64,000 nucleotides of DNA, from contig JAKQEA010000113.1 in assembly GCA_029558715.1 (NCBI GenBank), positions 1 to 64,000 on the forward strand. The letters are read 5' to 3'. The stretch is from Bacteroidota bacterium. Its GTDB lineage: Bacteria; Bacteroidota; Bacteroidia; Chitinophagales; Chitinophagaceae. The translations under genes and the position numbers were made by a program. Each line of letters starts with the position of its first letter. The stretch's first letter is position 1. Positions 33,726 to 43,186 of the stretch are shown in pieces. The notes under the pieces were generated by a model, which saw only the letters and a list, made by a program, of their open reading frames with translations, was not told the origin of the DNA and ran no database searches.

Positions 33726-33789
33726 TCAATATGAAACGTTTCAGATTTGCAAATAGTGCAGGCAATTTGTAAATAAAGCATTAAAGTCA

Positions 33790-34245
33790 TTATTTTTTCA
33801 CCAATAACTCTTTTACCAACCCAGATATAGTTTTGCCATCTGCTTTACCCGCCAATTCCTTGGTAGCAGCTCCCATTACCTTACCCATATCTGCAGGAGA
33901 TGTCGCACCTGTTTCAGCAATAATCTTTGTCAGCACTGCTTTTATTTCATCTGCAGATAATTGTTTCGGCAAAAAATTTTCAATGACTGCGATCTCCTCT
34001 TCTTCTTTTTTAGCAAGTTCAGGGCGGTTTTGTTGTTGAAATATTTCCAGTGAATCTTTGCGCTGCTTCACCATCTTCTGCAACATTTTTATTTCATCCT
34101 CTTCTTTCAGTTCTCCACCCGCACCCTCAGAAGTTTTCGCCAATAATATTGCAGCCTTAATAGCCCTGAGGCTTCTTAATGCAGCTTCATCTTTAGCCAG
34201 CATGGCGGCTTTCAGTTCAGTCATTACTTTTTGCTCTAAGCTCAT
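33790..34245 (-). CDS. GatB/YqeY domain protein
   Basis: A 151-residue helical protein with SLRAIKAAILLAKTSEG and the tail GKVMGAATKELAGKADGKTISGLVKELL, the YqeY family pattern shared with the C-terminal domain of GatB. It may bind tRNA-related substrates; the role of the free-standing form is unclear. It begins 11 bases after gldC and is likely cotranscribed with it. Confidence 0.9.
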   Translation of the reverse strand: MSLEQKVMTELKAAMLAKDEAALRSLRAIKAAILLAKTSEGAGGELKEEDEIKMLQKMVKQRKDSLEIFQQQNRPELAKKEEEEIAVIENFLPKQLSADEIKAVLTKIIAETGATSPADMGKVMGAATKELAGKADGKTISGLVKELLVKK

Positions 34246-34256
34246 GATAATATGAT

Positions 34257-34604
34257 TTAAGCTTTGTTTTCTTTTAATTGTCTTTCCCGGAATTTCTCAT
34301 AAAATCCCCTTGCAAAGTTTTTCATTTCCTCCACCTGGTCCGCATATTTAGTGGCACGGCCATATGTATCAGCCATAGTCATCAGGGTCTGGTAAAAGAA
34401 ATCGGCCATTTCATCCACCATCATATCTTTTGTCCATAAGTCTATGCGCAGTGCTGCTTTTTCAGCACCATCCCAGAAAGAAATCATCATTGCTTTTGCC
34501 TTTTGTGCATTTTCTATGCTGGTATCTGTTGCACTCCAGGCAATAGAGTCAGGTATTCTGTTATTATCAGTATGCACATCAATAGTAATCGTTGATTTAT
34601 TCAT
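34257..34604 (-). CDS. gldC: gliding motility protein GldC
   Basis: I place the start at ATG 34604, giving MNKSTITIDVHTDNNRIPDS and 115 residues, the family length; the frame extends further but adds a stretch with no family similarity. The ETANDEMADFF-like acidic body fits GldC, a small cytosolic protein that stabilises the GldB/gliding apparatus in flavobacteria. A TACCTTTG box lies 17 bases before this ATG, which supports it. Confidence 0.88.
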   Translation of the reverse strand: MNKSTITIDVHTDNNRIPDSIAWSATDTSIENAQKAKAMMISFWDGAEKAALRIDLWTKDMMVDEMADFFYQTLMTMADTYGRATKYADQVEEMKNFARGFYEKFRERQLKENKA

Positions 34605-34621
34605 AGTTATAGTTAAGGCTG

Positions 34622-34629
34622 CAAAGGTA
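34622..34629 (-). promoter_or_regulatory. -7 element of gldC
   Basis: TACCTTTG on the minus strand, 17 bases before the gldC ATG, just before the 3' end of the glycosyltransferase gene. Confidence 0.5.
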
Positions 34630-34636
34630 AAAGAAA

Positions 34637-35761
34637 TCAACCGACTGCTTTCTGAATAGCCTGCCAGAGTAATGCGGCCGTTCTTTCCCAACTATACTCG
34701 TCTGCTATCGTTTTACTTTTACCAATAAGTTCACTGCGCAAATTCTCATCCTTGTATAATAACATCATTTTATCAGCAATATCTGTATAGCTATTTGCAT
34801 TGGCATATAATGCAGCGTCTTTGGACATTTCCTGCATAGCAGAGCCGGCAGAAGTAATGACCGGTACCTGGCATTTCATAGCTTCCAGTACCGGCACACC
34901 AAAGCCTTCAAATAAGGACGCATATACCATGGCATATGCAGCACCAGTAATACCAACCAGTTCTGCTTCTGGCAGATATCCTGTTACAACTACATCATCG
35001 CGGTACTTATAGGACTTCAGATTATCAATGAAAATCTCATACTTCCAGGCAAGCCGTCCGGCAAGCACTAATTTCATTCCAGATTGCTGACGTTTTTTGA
35101 ATACAGAAAATGCTTTCAATAAGTTCACTAAATTTTTCCTGGGGTGAATGGATCCTGTATAAACAAAATACTCTTTCCCATCTGTGTATTTGTTTTTTAC
35201 TTCCTGTTTTTCTGCATCGGTAAGAGGATGAAAAATTTCTTTCGCTGCACTATATACCACATCCACCTGTTTGCTTATCATTCCATACTGGCGGATAATA
35301 TCATTTTTTGAAAAATCAGATACCGTTACAACTGATTTTGCTTTGTTCAAAAATTTTGGAGTATACTTTTTGTAAAAAAGCAAATGAGATTTTTTAATCG
35401 CCTCCGGATAATGAAGAAAAGCAAGATCATGAACTACCAGGCATTGCGGTAAACTTGTATTTAAGGAGCAAAAACCATCGCAGGAAACAAATACATCGGC
35501 TTTATATTTTTTTAGCAGAGATGGCACTTTAACGTCGTACCAGAATTTCCATAATATGGGATGCCGGGCGGCCGGACCGGCTACAACCGGTGTTACATTC
35601 TTTTGAAAAACAAACCTTGGATCAAATGGCCTGTCAAACAGGAAAATAAACTCATGCTCCGGGTATTTTTCCGTTATCCGGCGAAAGGTTTCATATAGAA
35701 AATACCCATACCCTTCCAGGTAATCTTTCAATAAAAATCTTGTATTTACAGCTATCCGCAT
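34637..35761 (-). CDS. glycosyltransferase family 1/4 (GT-B)
   Basis: I start at ATG 35761 (MRIAVNTRFLLKD) rather than the TTG four codons earlier, because the promoter's -7 box ends nine bases before this ATG. The 374 residues have an N-terminal Rossmann domain, and a C-terminal GT-B domain with YTGSIHPRKNLVNLLKAF and ASLFEGFGVPVLEAM. It transfers a sugar from a nucleotide sugar, probably onto an envelope polysaccharide; the acceptor is unknown. Confidence 0.9.
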   Translation of the reverse strand: MRIAVNTRFLLKDYLEGYGYFLYETFRRITEKYPEHEFIFLFDRPFDPRFVFQKNVTPVVAGPAARHPILWKFWYDVKVPSLLKKYKADVFVSCDGFCSLNTSLPQCLVVHDLAFLHYPEAIKKSHLLFYKKYTPKFLNKAKSVVTVSDFSKNDIIRQYGMISKQVDVVYSAAKEIFHPLTDAEKQEVKNKYTDGKEYFVYTGSIHPRKNLVNLLKAFSVFKKRQQSGMKLVLAGRLAWKYEIFIDNLKSYKYRDDVVVTGYLPEAELVGITGAAYAMVYASLFEGFGVPVLEAMKCQVPVITSAGSAMQEMSKDAALYANANSYTDIADKMMLLYKDENLRSELIGKSKTIADEYSWERTAALLWQAIQKAVG

Positions 35762-35770
35762 GAGTAATGG

Positions 35771-35800
35771 CAAAGGTAACTGCTGGTCGTTTTATTTCAA
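35771..35800 (-). promoter_or_regulatory. promoter of the glycosyltransferase gene
   Basis: On the minus strand TTG (35798-35800), exactly 19 bases, then TACCTTTG (35771-35778): a full match to the Bacteroidota vegetative promoter. Nine bases separate it from the ATG. Confidence 0.75.
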
Positions 35801-36042
35801 CGTAAATAAACTTCAGTACGGTTGTGAAAAACTCTTTCCTTTTTAGTAAAAACCTTTGAAGATCCCGGTTATTTTTCTTTCCATTTTCTCCTGTACATTA
35901 TGTAGTATAATACAGGAATATTTTCTGTGGATATTCATTAAATACCGGAACTAAAATAGGGCATTACTACAATTGACTGCTGATAGCTTCTTATTTACTT
36001 TTATGGAGCTTACAAGCTAAGTAGAAACCAAAACACAAACCT

Positions 36043-37251
36043 ATGAAATACATTTACTCCAAATTTTTTATTGCTGTTTCTCTTTTTGTTACGATGCAGT
36101 TGCTGAATCTCACTACTACGTATGCGCAATGTCCGTATGGATTCCCTCCCGGCAGTACATTATTTGATACAACAATAAATACTCCCCCCGGCATTAATAT
36201 ATTGCAGATAAAAGTGCCTCAGGCCGATCCGATGGCGGGCATGGTAACCTGTTTAAGAGTTTGTATTTCTATCACCGGAGTGGTTGACTCTGTGAGTGTA
36301 GAAAATAATTCTGCATCATCACAAACAGCCGATGTTTATTATATAAGAACAGACCAGGTAACTGGCCCGGGTTTATCATCTCCATTAACCAATAGTATTA
36401 ACCATCATTACGGGCCTTACAATCTTGGCCCCTCTGATGGTATATTAGGCATAGGTTCAGGCCCTGACTTTGTAGCTATCTCAAAAGATACCCTGCTGAA
36501 TGCAGTAACGGTTTGTCAGACAATTACTAATCTTGATTCACTTTTCCAGTTTTATGGGCATGATAGCATCACTTATAATTATAGTATCACAGCTTTTACG
36601 AATGTAACCTGTACGGGGGGCAACTATAACAGTACAGTTGCTACTTCGGCCATTGTAAGGTTTGAATTTGAATATTGTACCTGCCCTGGCTATATATTAC
36701 CATTAAATCTGCGAAATTTTATGGTAACCAAGGCTGCTGATAATAAGGCAAAATTAAATTGGGCTGGCTTTAACGATCCGGGATATTCTTATCATTATGA
36801 GCCCCAAATAAGCCAGGACGGAATTCATTTCTCCTCTGTGGGAACAGTACCCAAAAATGCCTCTGTCAATGATATGTATGATTTTACATATACAACAAGA
36901 CAAGATGAAAGCGGAGAATTCTTTTTTAGGGTAAAACAGGTATATGCTAATGGTTACACACGGTTTAGCGACGTTAAACAGGTAACTCTTAAAAACTCAT
37001 TAACTCCCAAATTTATTATCAGCCCCAATCCTTCAAATGGAATTGTTGGTATCAAATTTGATAATAATGAGGGCGGAAAAATGATGCTGGAAATATTCAA
37101 TGTGCAGGGACAAAAGGTGATGCAGAAAGAGATTGTGGTATCAGGCACTTCTTATCACCAGGTTGCCACGTTACAAAGCGGTGTTTATTGGTTGAGGCTT
37201 ACAGACGTAACGAGCCAACTATCCGGTGTCAATCAACTTTTCATTAAATGA
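36043..37251 (+). CDS. T9SS type A sorting domain-containing secreted protein
   Basis: A signal peptide (ends TYAQ) is followed by a Cys-containing beta domain with Thr and Ser rich strands (about 30-225), a fibronectin-like segment (about 230-310) and a C-terminal sorting domain of about 80 residues with FIISPNPSNGIVGIKFD and SGVYWLRLTD. T9SS substrates are cleaved and anchored to or released from the surface. Enzymatic function is not evident. A TACTTTTA box lies about 40 bases upstream, and a strong terminator follows. Confidence 0.85.
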   Translation: MKYIYSKFFIAVSLFVTMQLLNLTTTYAQCPYGFPPGSTLFDTTINTPPGINILQIKVPQADPMAGMVTCLRVCISITGVVDSVSVENNSASSQTADVYYIRTDQVTGPGLSSPLTNSINHHYGPYNLGPSDGILGIGSGPDFVAISKDTLLNAVTVCQTITNLDSLFQFYGHDSITYNYSITAFTNVTCTGGNYNSTVATSAIVRFEFEYCTCPGYILPLNLRNFMVTKAADNKAKLNWAGFNDPGYSYHYEPQISQDGIHFSSVGTVPKNASVNDMYDFTYTTRQDESGEFFFRVKQVYANGYTRFSDVKQVTLKNSLTPKFIISPNPSNGIVGIKFDNNEGGKMMLEIFNVQGQKVMQKEIVVSGTSYHQVATLQSGVYWLRLTDVTSQLSGVNQLFIK

Positions 37252-37282
37252 CCTCTTAGGTGGAAGAGGATGGTGGCTTGTA

Positions 37283-37316
37283 AAAGGGGCCTTGGTTCGG
37301 GGCCCCTTTCTTTTTT
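37283..37316 (+). terminator. terminator after the T9SS cargo gene
   Basis: AAAGGGGCC (37283-37291) pairs with GGCCCCTTT (37301-37309) and is followed by CTTTTTT. Confidence 0.9.
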
Positions 37317-37355
37317 AACCCCCCCGGCAAACTTCTTACTTCAAACATCTTTCTC

Positions 37356-37363
37356 TACATTTG
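37356..37363 (+). promoter_or_regulatory. -7 element of the DUF4290 gene, leaderless or nearly so
   Basis: TACATTTG matches TAnnTTTG exactly and ends five bases before the ATG at 37369. Confidence 0.55.
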
Positions 37364-37368
37364 TTCCA

Positions 37369-38067
37369 ATGGATATAGATAACATGGAATATAACACCAC
37401 AAGGAATCACCTGACAATGAGAGAGTATGGCCGTCATGTGCAGAAGATGGTAGAACATACCATGACGATTGAGGACCCTGAACGACGCCAGCGAAATGCA
37501 CAGGCAGTTATTGAACTGATGGGTTTTCTGAACCCACACCTGAAAAATGTAGAAGATTTCAGGCATAAACTATGGGATCACCTGTTTCTTATCTCCGATT
37601 TTACACTGGATGTAAAATCTCCTTACCCGATTCCAACCAGGGAAACTTTAAAGGCTAAGCCTGACCCTATCCCTTACCCCAAAAGATATCCTAAGTTTTC
37701 GCACCTGGGTAAAAACCTGGAAGTGATCATCAATAAAGCACTACAGGAAGAAAATCCCGAAAAGAAATTAGGTTTCGCAAATGCTGTCGCCTATTACATG
37801 AAACTGGCTTATAACAACTGGCACAAAGAAATAGTACATGATGATGCTATACAAAGTGAACTATCATCCATTACCAACGGCCAGTTAACCTTTACCAACA
37901 CTCCATTTGTAAAAGCATTCCGTCCCCAGCAGGAAGGAAGAGATAATCGTGGGGGATATGGAAAAAGAGGTGGCGGCGGAAAATTTCAGCAGCGGGGTGG
38001 TGGCCAGCGCAGAAATGATGGCCGTGATAATCGGGGTGGCGGGGGTTTCAAGAAGAAACGGTACTAA
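37369..38067 (+). CDS. DUF4290 domain-containing protein
   Basis: The 232-residue protein has a helical domain (about 5-180; TMREYGRHVQKMVEHTMTI, PERRQRNAQAVIELMG) typical of DUF4290 and a C-terminal tail of Gly, Arg and Asn repeats resembling RGG-box RNA-binding tails. The start is at ATG 37369, supported by the TACATTTG box; a second ATG at 37384 is possible. Longer upstream reading overlaps the preceding terminator and is rejected. The tail suggests RNA binding, which is inference. Confidence 0.85.
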   Translation: MDIDNMEYNTTRNHLTMREYGRHVQKMVEHTMTIEDPERRQRNAQAVIELMGFLNPHLKNVEDFRHKLWDHLFLISDFTLDVKSPYPIPTRETLKAKPDPIPYPKRYPKFSHLGKNLEVIINKALQEENPEKKLGFANAVAYYMKLAYNNWHKEIVHDDAIQSELSSITNGQLTFTNTPFVKAFRPQQEGRDNRGGYGKRGGGGKFQQRGGGQRRNDGRDNRGGGGFKKKRY

Positions 38068-38090
38068 AGACAAGTTGTTTAAATAGTTCA

Positions 38091-38124
38091 ATGGTTGATT
38101 GGTTTGCTGATCAGCCATTTTTTT
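38091..38124 (+). terminator. terminator after the DUF4290 gene
   Basis: ATGGTTGAT (38091-38099) pairs with ATCAGCCAT (38110-38118), with one G-U pair, and is followed by a T tract. Confidence 0.7.
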
Positions 38125-38207
38125 ATTGGTTCGCAGTTTCTCTTTGCAGTTACTTTGCAGTGGGAATATTTTCCGATTAACTAATCCACAATTAACCAAT
38201 TTCCAAT

Positions 38208-39518
38208 ATGCATTCTTTTGAAGTAAGAGGTGGCAAAAAATTGCAAGGAGAGATCATACCCCAAGGCGCCAAAAACGAAGCTTTGCAAATTATCAGTGCT
38301 GTGCTATTAACACCAGAAAAAATCACCATTACTAATATACCAGATATCATTGATGTGAATCTTCTGATCGAATTGCTGGGCGAGATGAATGTAAAAATTG
38401 AAAGAACCAGCCGTGACACCTGCATATTCCAGGCTGACGATGTAAATATTGATTACCTCCACAGTGAAGCATATAAAAACAAAAGTGGTAAACTCCGCGG
38501 CTCTGTAATGCTGGCCGGGCCGATGTTATCAAGATTCAGAAAAGCCTTTATACCAAAACCCGGTGGTGATAAAATAGGAAGGAGAAGATTAGATACACAT
38601 ATCACAGGCTTTGAAAAACTCGGTGCTTCTTTTACCTATCATGCTGATGATGGTTTCTTTCACCTGGATGCAGCTAACCTGAAAGGAACAAACCTGTTAC
38701 TTGATGAACCTTCTGTTACAGGTACTGCGAATATTGTTATGGCCGCCGTTATGGCAAAAGGCATTACTATTATTTACAATGCTGCCTGTGAACCTTATAT
38801 CCAGCAACTCTGCAAAATGCTCAACAGGATGGGCGCAAAGATCAGTGGCATCGGAAGTAATATGCTCCATATAGATGGAGTAAGTTATCTCGGCGGTACT
38901 GAACATCGCATGATGCCCGATATGATCGAAGTGGGTTCTTTCATTGGTTTAGCCGCCATGACGCAAAGTGATATTACTATCAGGGGGGCTGGTGTAGATC
39001 AATTGGGTGTCATCCCTGAAAAATTCAGGCAACTGGGCATACAATTGAATATTAATGGAGATGATATTCATATTCCCTCACAAGAAAGTTATGAGATACA
39101 AACTTTTTTAGACGGCTCTGTAATGACCATTTACGATCATCCATGGCCGGGTTTTACACCAGACTTATTAAGTATTATCCTGGTTACGGCAATACAGGCC
39201 AAAGGTTCAGTGCTCATACACCAGAAAATGTTTGAAAGCCGTTTATTCTTTGTAGACAAACTGATTGATATGGGCGCAAGGATTGTACTTTGTGATCCGC
39301 ACCGGGCAGTAGTAATCGGTTTAGAAAGAGAACAAATGCTGCGTGGCATTATAATGAGTTCACCGGACATCCGTGCCGGTGTAGCCTTATTAATTGCTGC
39401 TTTGAGTGCTGAAGGAAAAAGTATTATTCAGAACATTGAACAGATAGACAGAGGCTACCAGGATATTGATGGCCGATTGAAAAAGCTTGGGGCGGATATT
39501 AAACGAATACCTTCCTGA
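38208..39518 (+). CDS. murA: UDP-N-acetylglucosamine 1-carboxyvinyltransferase, Asp at the fosfomycin-target site
   Basis: The 436-residue protein is MurA of the enolpyruvyl transferase fold, with KNEALQIISAVLL, GTANIVMAAVMAKG and DIRAGVALLIAAL. It catalyses the first committed step of peptidoglycan synthesis. In the loop where most MurA proteins have the catalytic cysteine (PGGC), this one reads PGGDKIG with Asp121. That replacement is known to give intrinsic fosfomycin resistance in other bacteria. No second murA is in the window. Confidence 0.95.
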   Translation: MHSFEVRGGKKLQGEIIPQGAKNEALQIISAVLLTPEKITITNIPDIIDVNLLIELLGEMNVKIERTSRDTCIFQADDVNIDYLHSEAYKNKSGKLRGSVMLAGPMLSRFRKAFIPKPGGDKIGRRRLDTHITGFEKLGASFTYHADDGFFHLDAANLKGTNLLLDEPSVTGTANIVMAAVMAKGITIIYNAACEPYIQQLCKMLNRMGAKISGIGSNMLHIDGVSYLGGTEHRMMPDMIEVGSFIGLAAMTQSDITIRGAGVDQLGVIPEKFRQLGIQLNINGDDIHIPSQESYEIQTFLDGSVMTIYDHPWPGFTPDLLSIILVTAIQAKGSVLIHQKMFESRLFFVDKLIDMGARIVLCDPHRAVVIGLEREQMLRGIIMSSPDIRAGVALLIAALSAEGKSIIQNIEQIDRGYQDIDGRLKKLGADIKRIPS

Positions 39519-39554
39519 TCATCTTTATTTGCAAGTCTGATAAAAATACAGAGT

Positions 39555-39992
39555 ATGAAAAAAAATTCTATCCTTATCCCTGTTGCCATTCTGTTCTTTT
39601 TATCCGGGATAATTGTTTCCTCCGTTTCTGCTGAGCAGCAACAACAAGCAGGGTATGTCCTGGAGCATGAGAAAGATATTGCTGTAAATGAACCCGGCCC
39701 TCACAAAGGTGGTGGCAATAGCATTGCTCACCGGTTCTTTACAACTGCAAATAATTCCCGGCTGCAGTTTACCAAACGGATACTGCACCCCGGTGCAGCC
39801 ATTGGATATCACTTACAGAAAGAAGAAGAAATATATTACATAGCCAGTGGCACAGGAGAAATGACAATTAATGACCGGCTTATTTCTGTTCAGGCGGGAG
39901 ATGGTATACTTACTTTACCCGGCAATTGGCATGGGCTAAAACAAACAGGTACAGAAGACCTTGTAGTTATCATTAATTATGAAAAGAAATAG
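39555..39992 (+). CDS. secreted cupin-domain protein
   Basis: A signal peptide (about 1-27) is followed by a cupin barrel with AIGYHLQKEEEIYYIASGTGEM, the first cupin motif, and GDGILTLPGNWHGLKQTG, the second. Both contain His and Glu residues that could bind metal. Enzyme or sensor function is unknown. It is convergent with the DUF1080 gene. Confidence 0.85.
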   Translation: MKKNSILIPVAILFFLSGIIVSSVSAEQQQQAGYVLEHEKDIAVNEPGPHKGGGNSIAHRFFTTANNSRLQFTKRILHPGAAIGYHLQKEEEIYYIASGTGEMTINDRLISVQAGDGILTLPGNWHGLKQTGTEDLVVIINYEKK

Positions 39993-40042
39993 ACAACCGG
40001 CTTTATTGGAAGAAAACCAACTACTTCAGCCATTACGATCTG

Positions 40043-40675
40043 TTAAGGCAGCGGCTTCACCATAATATTTTTGTATAAGACTTTACTTTTCGGATCATGC
40101 CCCTGCAGGGCAAAAGTACCTGCGGAAAGCAACCGTCCTTTCATCCCTTCCGGCCGCTGTACATTTTCCGGCTCAGTGTACTCAACCACCGTTTTATCAT
40201 TGATCTTTATGGTAATGCTTTGACCATTTACAATAATATGTTCTGTAAACCATTCCCCATCTTTCACATATACTTCTTTTACATCCTCTATAGCATAGAG
40301 GCTGCCGGTGCGCCGCCAGTCGGTATGCGAATTATTTACCTGTGCTTCATATCCTTTCTGCGGCCAGCCACTTTCCTGGTATTGTGTATGAAAATAAATG
40401 CCTGAGTTAGATCCTGACATGGTCAACACATCCGCTTTGAATTCAAAGTTTTTGAACGAATGCTGTTGTACCGGACCGTCATAAAATAAATGGGCCACAT
40501 TACCATTCACTACAATGGTTCCGTTCTCTACAGAAAAAGTATTGGCATTAGTCCCGACTTTCCATCCATCAAGAGATGTTCCGTTAAATAAAGACACCCA
40601 GTCATTTTTAGCAGGTGTAACAGAGCAAAACGACAGCAGTGAGATAATAATAACTGAAATAAACAGTCTCTGCAT
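40043..40675 (-). CDS. DUF1080 (3-keto-disaccharide hydrolase-like) secreted protein
   Basis: A signal peptide (about 1-20) is followed by a jelly-roll lectin-like domain with VSLFNGTSLDGWKVGTN and FEFKADVLTMSGSNSGIYF, typical of DUF1080. Members act in 3-keto-glycoside breakdown or bind sugars. The 210 residues are the usual size. It may serve the periplasm; no catabolic partner is nearby. Confidence 0.85.
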   Translation of the reverse strand: MQRLFISVIIISLLSFCSVTPAKNDWVSLFNGTSLDGWKVGTNANTFSVENGTIVVNGNVAHLFYDGPVQQHSFKNFEFKADVLTMSGSNSGIYFHTQYQESGWPQKGYEAQVNNSHTDWRRTGSLYAIEDVKEVYVKDGEWFTEHIIVNGQSITIKINDKTVVEYTEPENVQRPEGMKGRLLSAGTFALQGHDPKSKVLYKNIMVKPLP

Positions 40676-40698
40676 CTGTATTAATTTTAGTAGTGAAA

Positions 40699-41331
40699 CT
40701 ACTTTATTTTTTCTTTTGGTCTTTTGGGAGCAGGGGTATTATCTTTCCAGCGCCATAAATGCAAGCAGGCATATGTACGGTAAGGGCTCCATTTTTGAGA
40801 AATACGTAATAAGTCCTCTTCTAATTTCTTTTTATCACTATTATCAAGTTTATACAGGCTGATCATAGCGTTTTGTATACCCAGATCATCAACCGCAAAC
40901 ACATCCTCCCTGCCTAGGGCAAACATGAGCAACATTTCTGTTGTCCACCGACCCACCCCTTTTATCTGGGTAAGATAGGCGATCACTTCTTCATTATCCA
41001 TTTTTTGCAGTTTTTTTGAATCCATTCCAAAATCTGTTTCAAACTGAGCGACATTCTTTACATAATTCACTTTAGCATTGCTGAGGCCGATACCTCTTAG
41101 TTGCTCAAATGGTGTATCGATGATCTGCCTGGGGGTTGGTTCCTTTCCATTATATATACTGAGAAATCGCTTATAGATAACATCAGCTACCTTGGTGCTT
41201 AGTTGCTGGCTCATAATAGAAGCGCAGAGGTAAGTGCAGATATTCTTCCGCTTTTTCAGTTGGTGTGGAGTACCGCTTTCAACCAGTTTCTTTAATTTTT
41301 TATCTTTAGATAAGTGGGATATATAATGCAT
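40699..41331 (-). CDS. DNA-3-methyladenine glycosylase, AlkA-like (HhH-GPD)
   Basis: The 210 residues have the helix-hairpin-helix (IKGVGRWTTEMLLMFAL) and the catalytic aspartate in FAVDDLGIQNAM, both marks of the AlkA subfamily. It removes alkylated purines from DNA. Another copy lies at 53191, and the two are clearly not recent duplicates. No regulator of the adaptive response is nearby. Confidence 0.9.
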   Translation of the reverse strand: MHYISHLSKDKKLKKLVESGTPHQLKKRKNICTYLCASIMSQQLSTKVADVIYKRFLSIYNGKEPTPRQIIDTPFEQLRGIGLSNAKVNYVKNVAQFETDFGMDSKKLQKMDNEEVIAYLTQIKGVGRWTTEMLLMFALGREDVFAVDDLGIQNAMISLYKLDNSDKKKLEEDLLRISQKWSPYRTYACLHLWRWKDNTPAPKRPKEKIK

Positions 41332-41385
41332 GAACTAAGATAAATAGTATCCGTTGCATTAAGAGCTGTGACAGCATTTTTTACT

Positions 41386-42138
41386 TCAGACTTCTGCCCA
41401 TAATTTAAAATCAGCTACCCGTTCACGGCTAATCACCATTTCATCCGGCTGAGAAGACCCTTTCACGGTTAATTTCAAGCGATTATTAAAATATGGTTTT
41501 ACTTGTTGTATGGCATTACTGTTAATAATGAACTTTCTGTTGAGCCTGAAAAATTGCCTTGGGTCCAATTGTTCTTCCAGCCGCTCCATAGTATGGTCAA
41601 CCACATAGCGGTTACCTTCCTTGTCAGCGAGATAAACGATTTTATTATCTGCCTGGAAAAAAGCTACATCAGCAGTCTCAATAAAAAAAAGACGTTGCCC
41701 CACTTTACCAAGAAATCTCTTTTTGAACCGCTGCCCCTGTAACCCGACCTCCATTTTGTTAAGGTCGGTGGCAGAAAAGGAAACAGCCATTGATTTGAAT
41801 TTATTCAATGCAGCTGCCAATGCTTCAAGGGTAACAGGTTTCAGTATATAATCAATACTCAGCATCTTAAATGCATCCAGTGCATACTCATCATAGGCAG
41901 TTGTAAATATGACAGGCCTGTTATAATTTACTTGTTTGAATATTTCAAAACTGTGGCCGTCGGACAAATGAATATCTAGTAACAACAGATCAGGATGGCT
42001 GTGATATTTCAGGAAATTGACTGTATCTTCTATACTTTCCAGGCATGCCATCAACTCTATGGAAGGATCGAAAGTATATAAGAGGGTCTTCAGTCTTTCT
42101 GCGGCCAGCTTTTCATCTTCCACAATGATCACTTTCAT
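41386..42138 (-). CDS. LytTR-family response regulator
   Basis: A receiver domain (Asp55 in LLLLDIHLSDG; KPVTLE) precedes a LytTR DNA-binding domain (KVGQRLFFIETADVAFFQAD to FRLNRKFIINSNAI). LytTR domains bind direct repeats spaced about two helical turns. The kinase gene lies five bases upstream in the same operon. Three 21-bp-spaced repeats upstream of the neighbouring fasciclin gene are a plausible target. Confidence 0.93.
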   Translation of the reverse strand: MKVIIVEDEKLAAERLKTLLYTFDPSIELMACLESIEDTVNFLKYHSHPDLLLLDIHLSDGHSFEIFKQVNYNRPVIFTTAYDEYALDAFKMLSIDYILKPVTLEALAAALNKFKSMAVSFSATDLNKMEVGLQGQRFKKRFLGKVGQRLFFIETADVAFFQADNKIVYLADKEGNRYVVDHTMERLEEQLDPRQFFRLNRKFIINSNAIQQVKPYFNNRLKLTVKGSSQPDEMVISRERVADFKLWAEV

Positions 42139-42143
42139 AACCG

Positions 42144-43172
42144 TTAGTTTAACTGTAATAAGGGCAGTACCACTTCAAATTCCTGGTCTGTCTTTTTCAC
42201 AATAACATCTCTGCCGCTGATGAGTTCATATCTTTTACGGATATTTTGAAGACCAATGCGGGTAGAAGCCTCTACCATCATTCTTGGCTGCAGGTTATTC
42301 TTTATCACTAAGGTTTGATTTCCATTGGTATAGATATCAATATGTAAGGGTTTGCTCCGGCTAACCACATTGTGTTTAATAGCATTTTCGATAAGCATTT
42401 GCAGAGCTGCGGGCACTATATGCCAGCTCTTATAATGATCCGGGATATTTACTTTTACTGTCAACCCATTATCAAATCTTTTTTGTAATAAAAAAATATA
42501 GGGTTGAATAAATTCGAGTTCTGATCTCAATTCCACTATCTCTTTTTCCTGGTTGTTTAAGATATAGCGATAAACTTTAGAGAATTCTTCAATAAACTGG
42601 TTTGCCTCAGGGTTATCTTTTATAACCATACCTGACAATACATTCAGGTTATTGAATAAAAAATGAGGATTAATCTGGCTTTTCACCAACTGAATCTGCG
42701 CCTGTGTACTGCTTTGACGCAGTTCCTCTGCTTCCTTCCAGTGCCGGCGGTATTCCCTGAAAAAGAAAAGAATGGCATTGAGCAAGTGCAAGAATAGATT
42801 GATCAGGCTACCATATATAATATTTAGTTTGAGCGGATTTAGATTTTGCTCCCAGGTATACTCATGTATGATACTCCCAAATAAAAAAACGGCAATGCAG
42901 GCAGCAATAACTGCAACAATGTTTCCAGCCAGAAAGAAAAAACCAAGGAAGCGGATCTTGGTTTTGGGAGTAAGAAATTTCTTTTTGAACCAGGGTTTGA
43001 TCATCCTGTTTCCTTCCCAGGTAAGGAATGTAACAGTAAGAATGGTCAACAATGCATAATACCACTCAATATCAATTTTGAAATAATAATATACACTGCA
43101 CAATACTGTATTCATAAAAGTATACAGCGATAACAGCACAATGAACAGGTATCGGTAGCGATGGCTGAACAT
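42144..43172 (-). CDS. LytS-type sensor histidine kinase
   Basis: The 342 residues comprise four to five membrane helices in the first 140 residues, then the LytS-type histidine box SQINPHFLFNNLN (His170) and a degenerate ATPase domain (MLIENAIKHN). Such kinases phosphorylate LytTR regulators; the partner lies five bases downstream. The ligand is not inferable from the membrane part. Confidence 0.92.
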   Translation of the reverse strand: MFSHRYRYLFIVLLSLYTFMNTVLCSVYYYFKIDIEWYYALLTILTVTFLTWEGNRMIKPWFKKKFLTPKTKIRFLGFFFLAGNIVAVIAACIAVFLFGSIIHEYTWEQNLNPLKLNIIYGSLINLFLHLLNAILFFFREYRRHWKEAEELRQSSTQAQIQLVKSQINPHFLFNNLNVLSGMVIKDNPEANQFIEEFSKVYRYILNNQEKEIVELRSELEFIQPYIFLLQKRFDNGLTVKVNIPDHYKSWHIVPAALQMLIENAIKHNVVSRSKPLHIDIYTNGNQTLVIKNNLQPRMMVEASTRIGLQNIRKRYELISGRDVIVKKTDQEFEVVLPLLQLN

Positions 43173-43186
43173 ATTCTTACTTTATT

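Noticed and set aside
35890-35916. Hairpin CCTGT/ACAGG upstream of the T9SS cargo gene as a terminator or operator
   Set aside because: It has a bulge, no T tract and no partner gene; it could be chance in AT-rich sequence.
37270-37368. Longer start of the DUF4290 gene
   Set aside because: It would be translated through the terminator of the preceding gene and across the -7 box.
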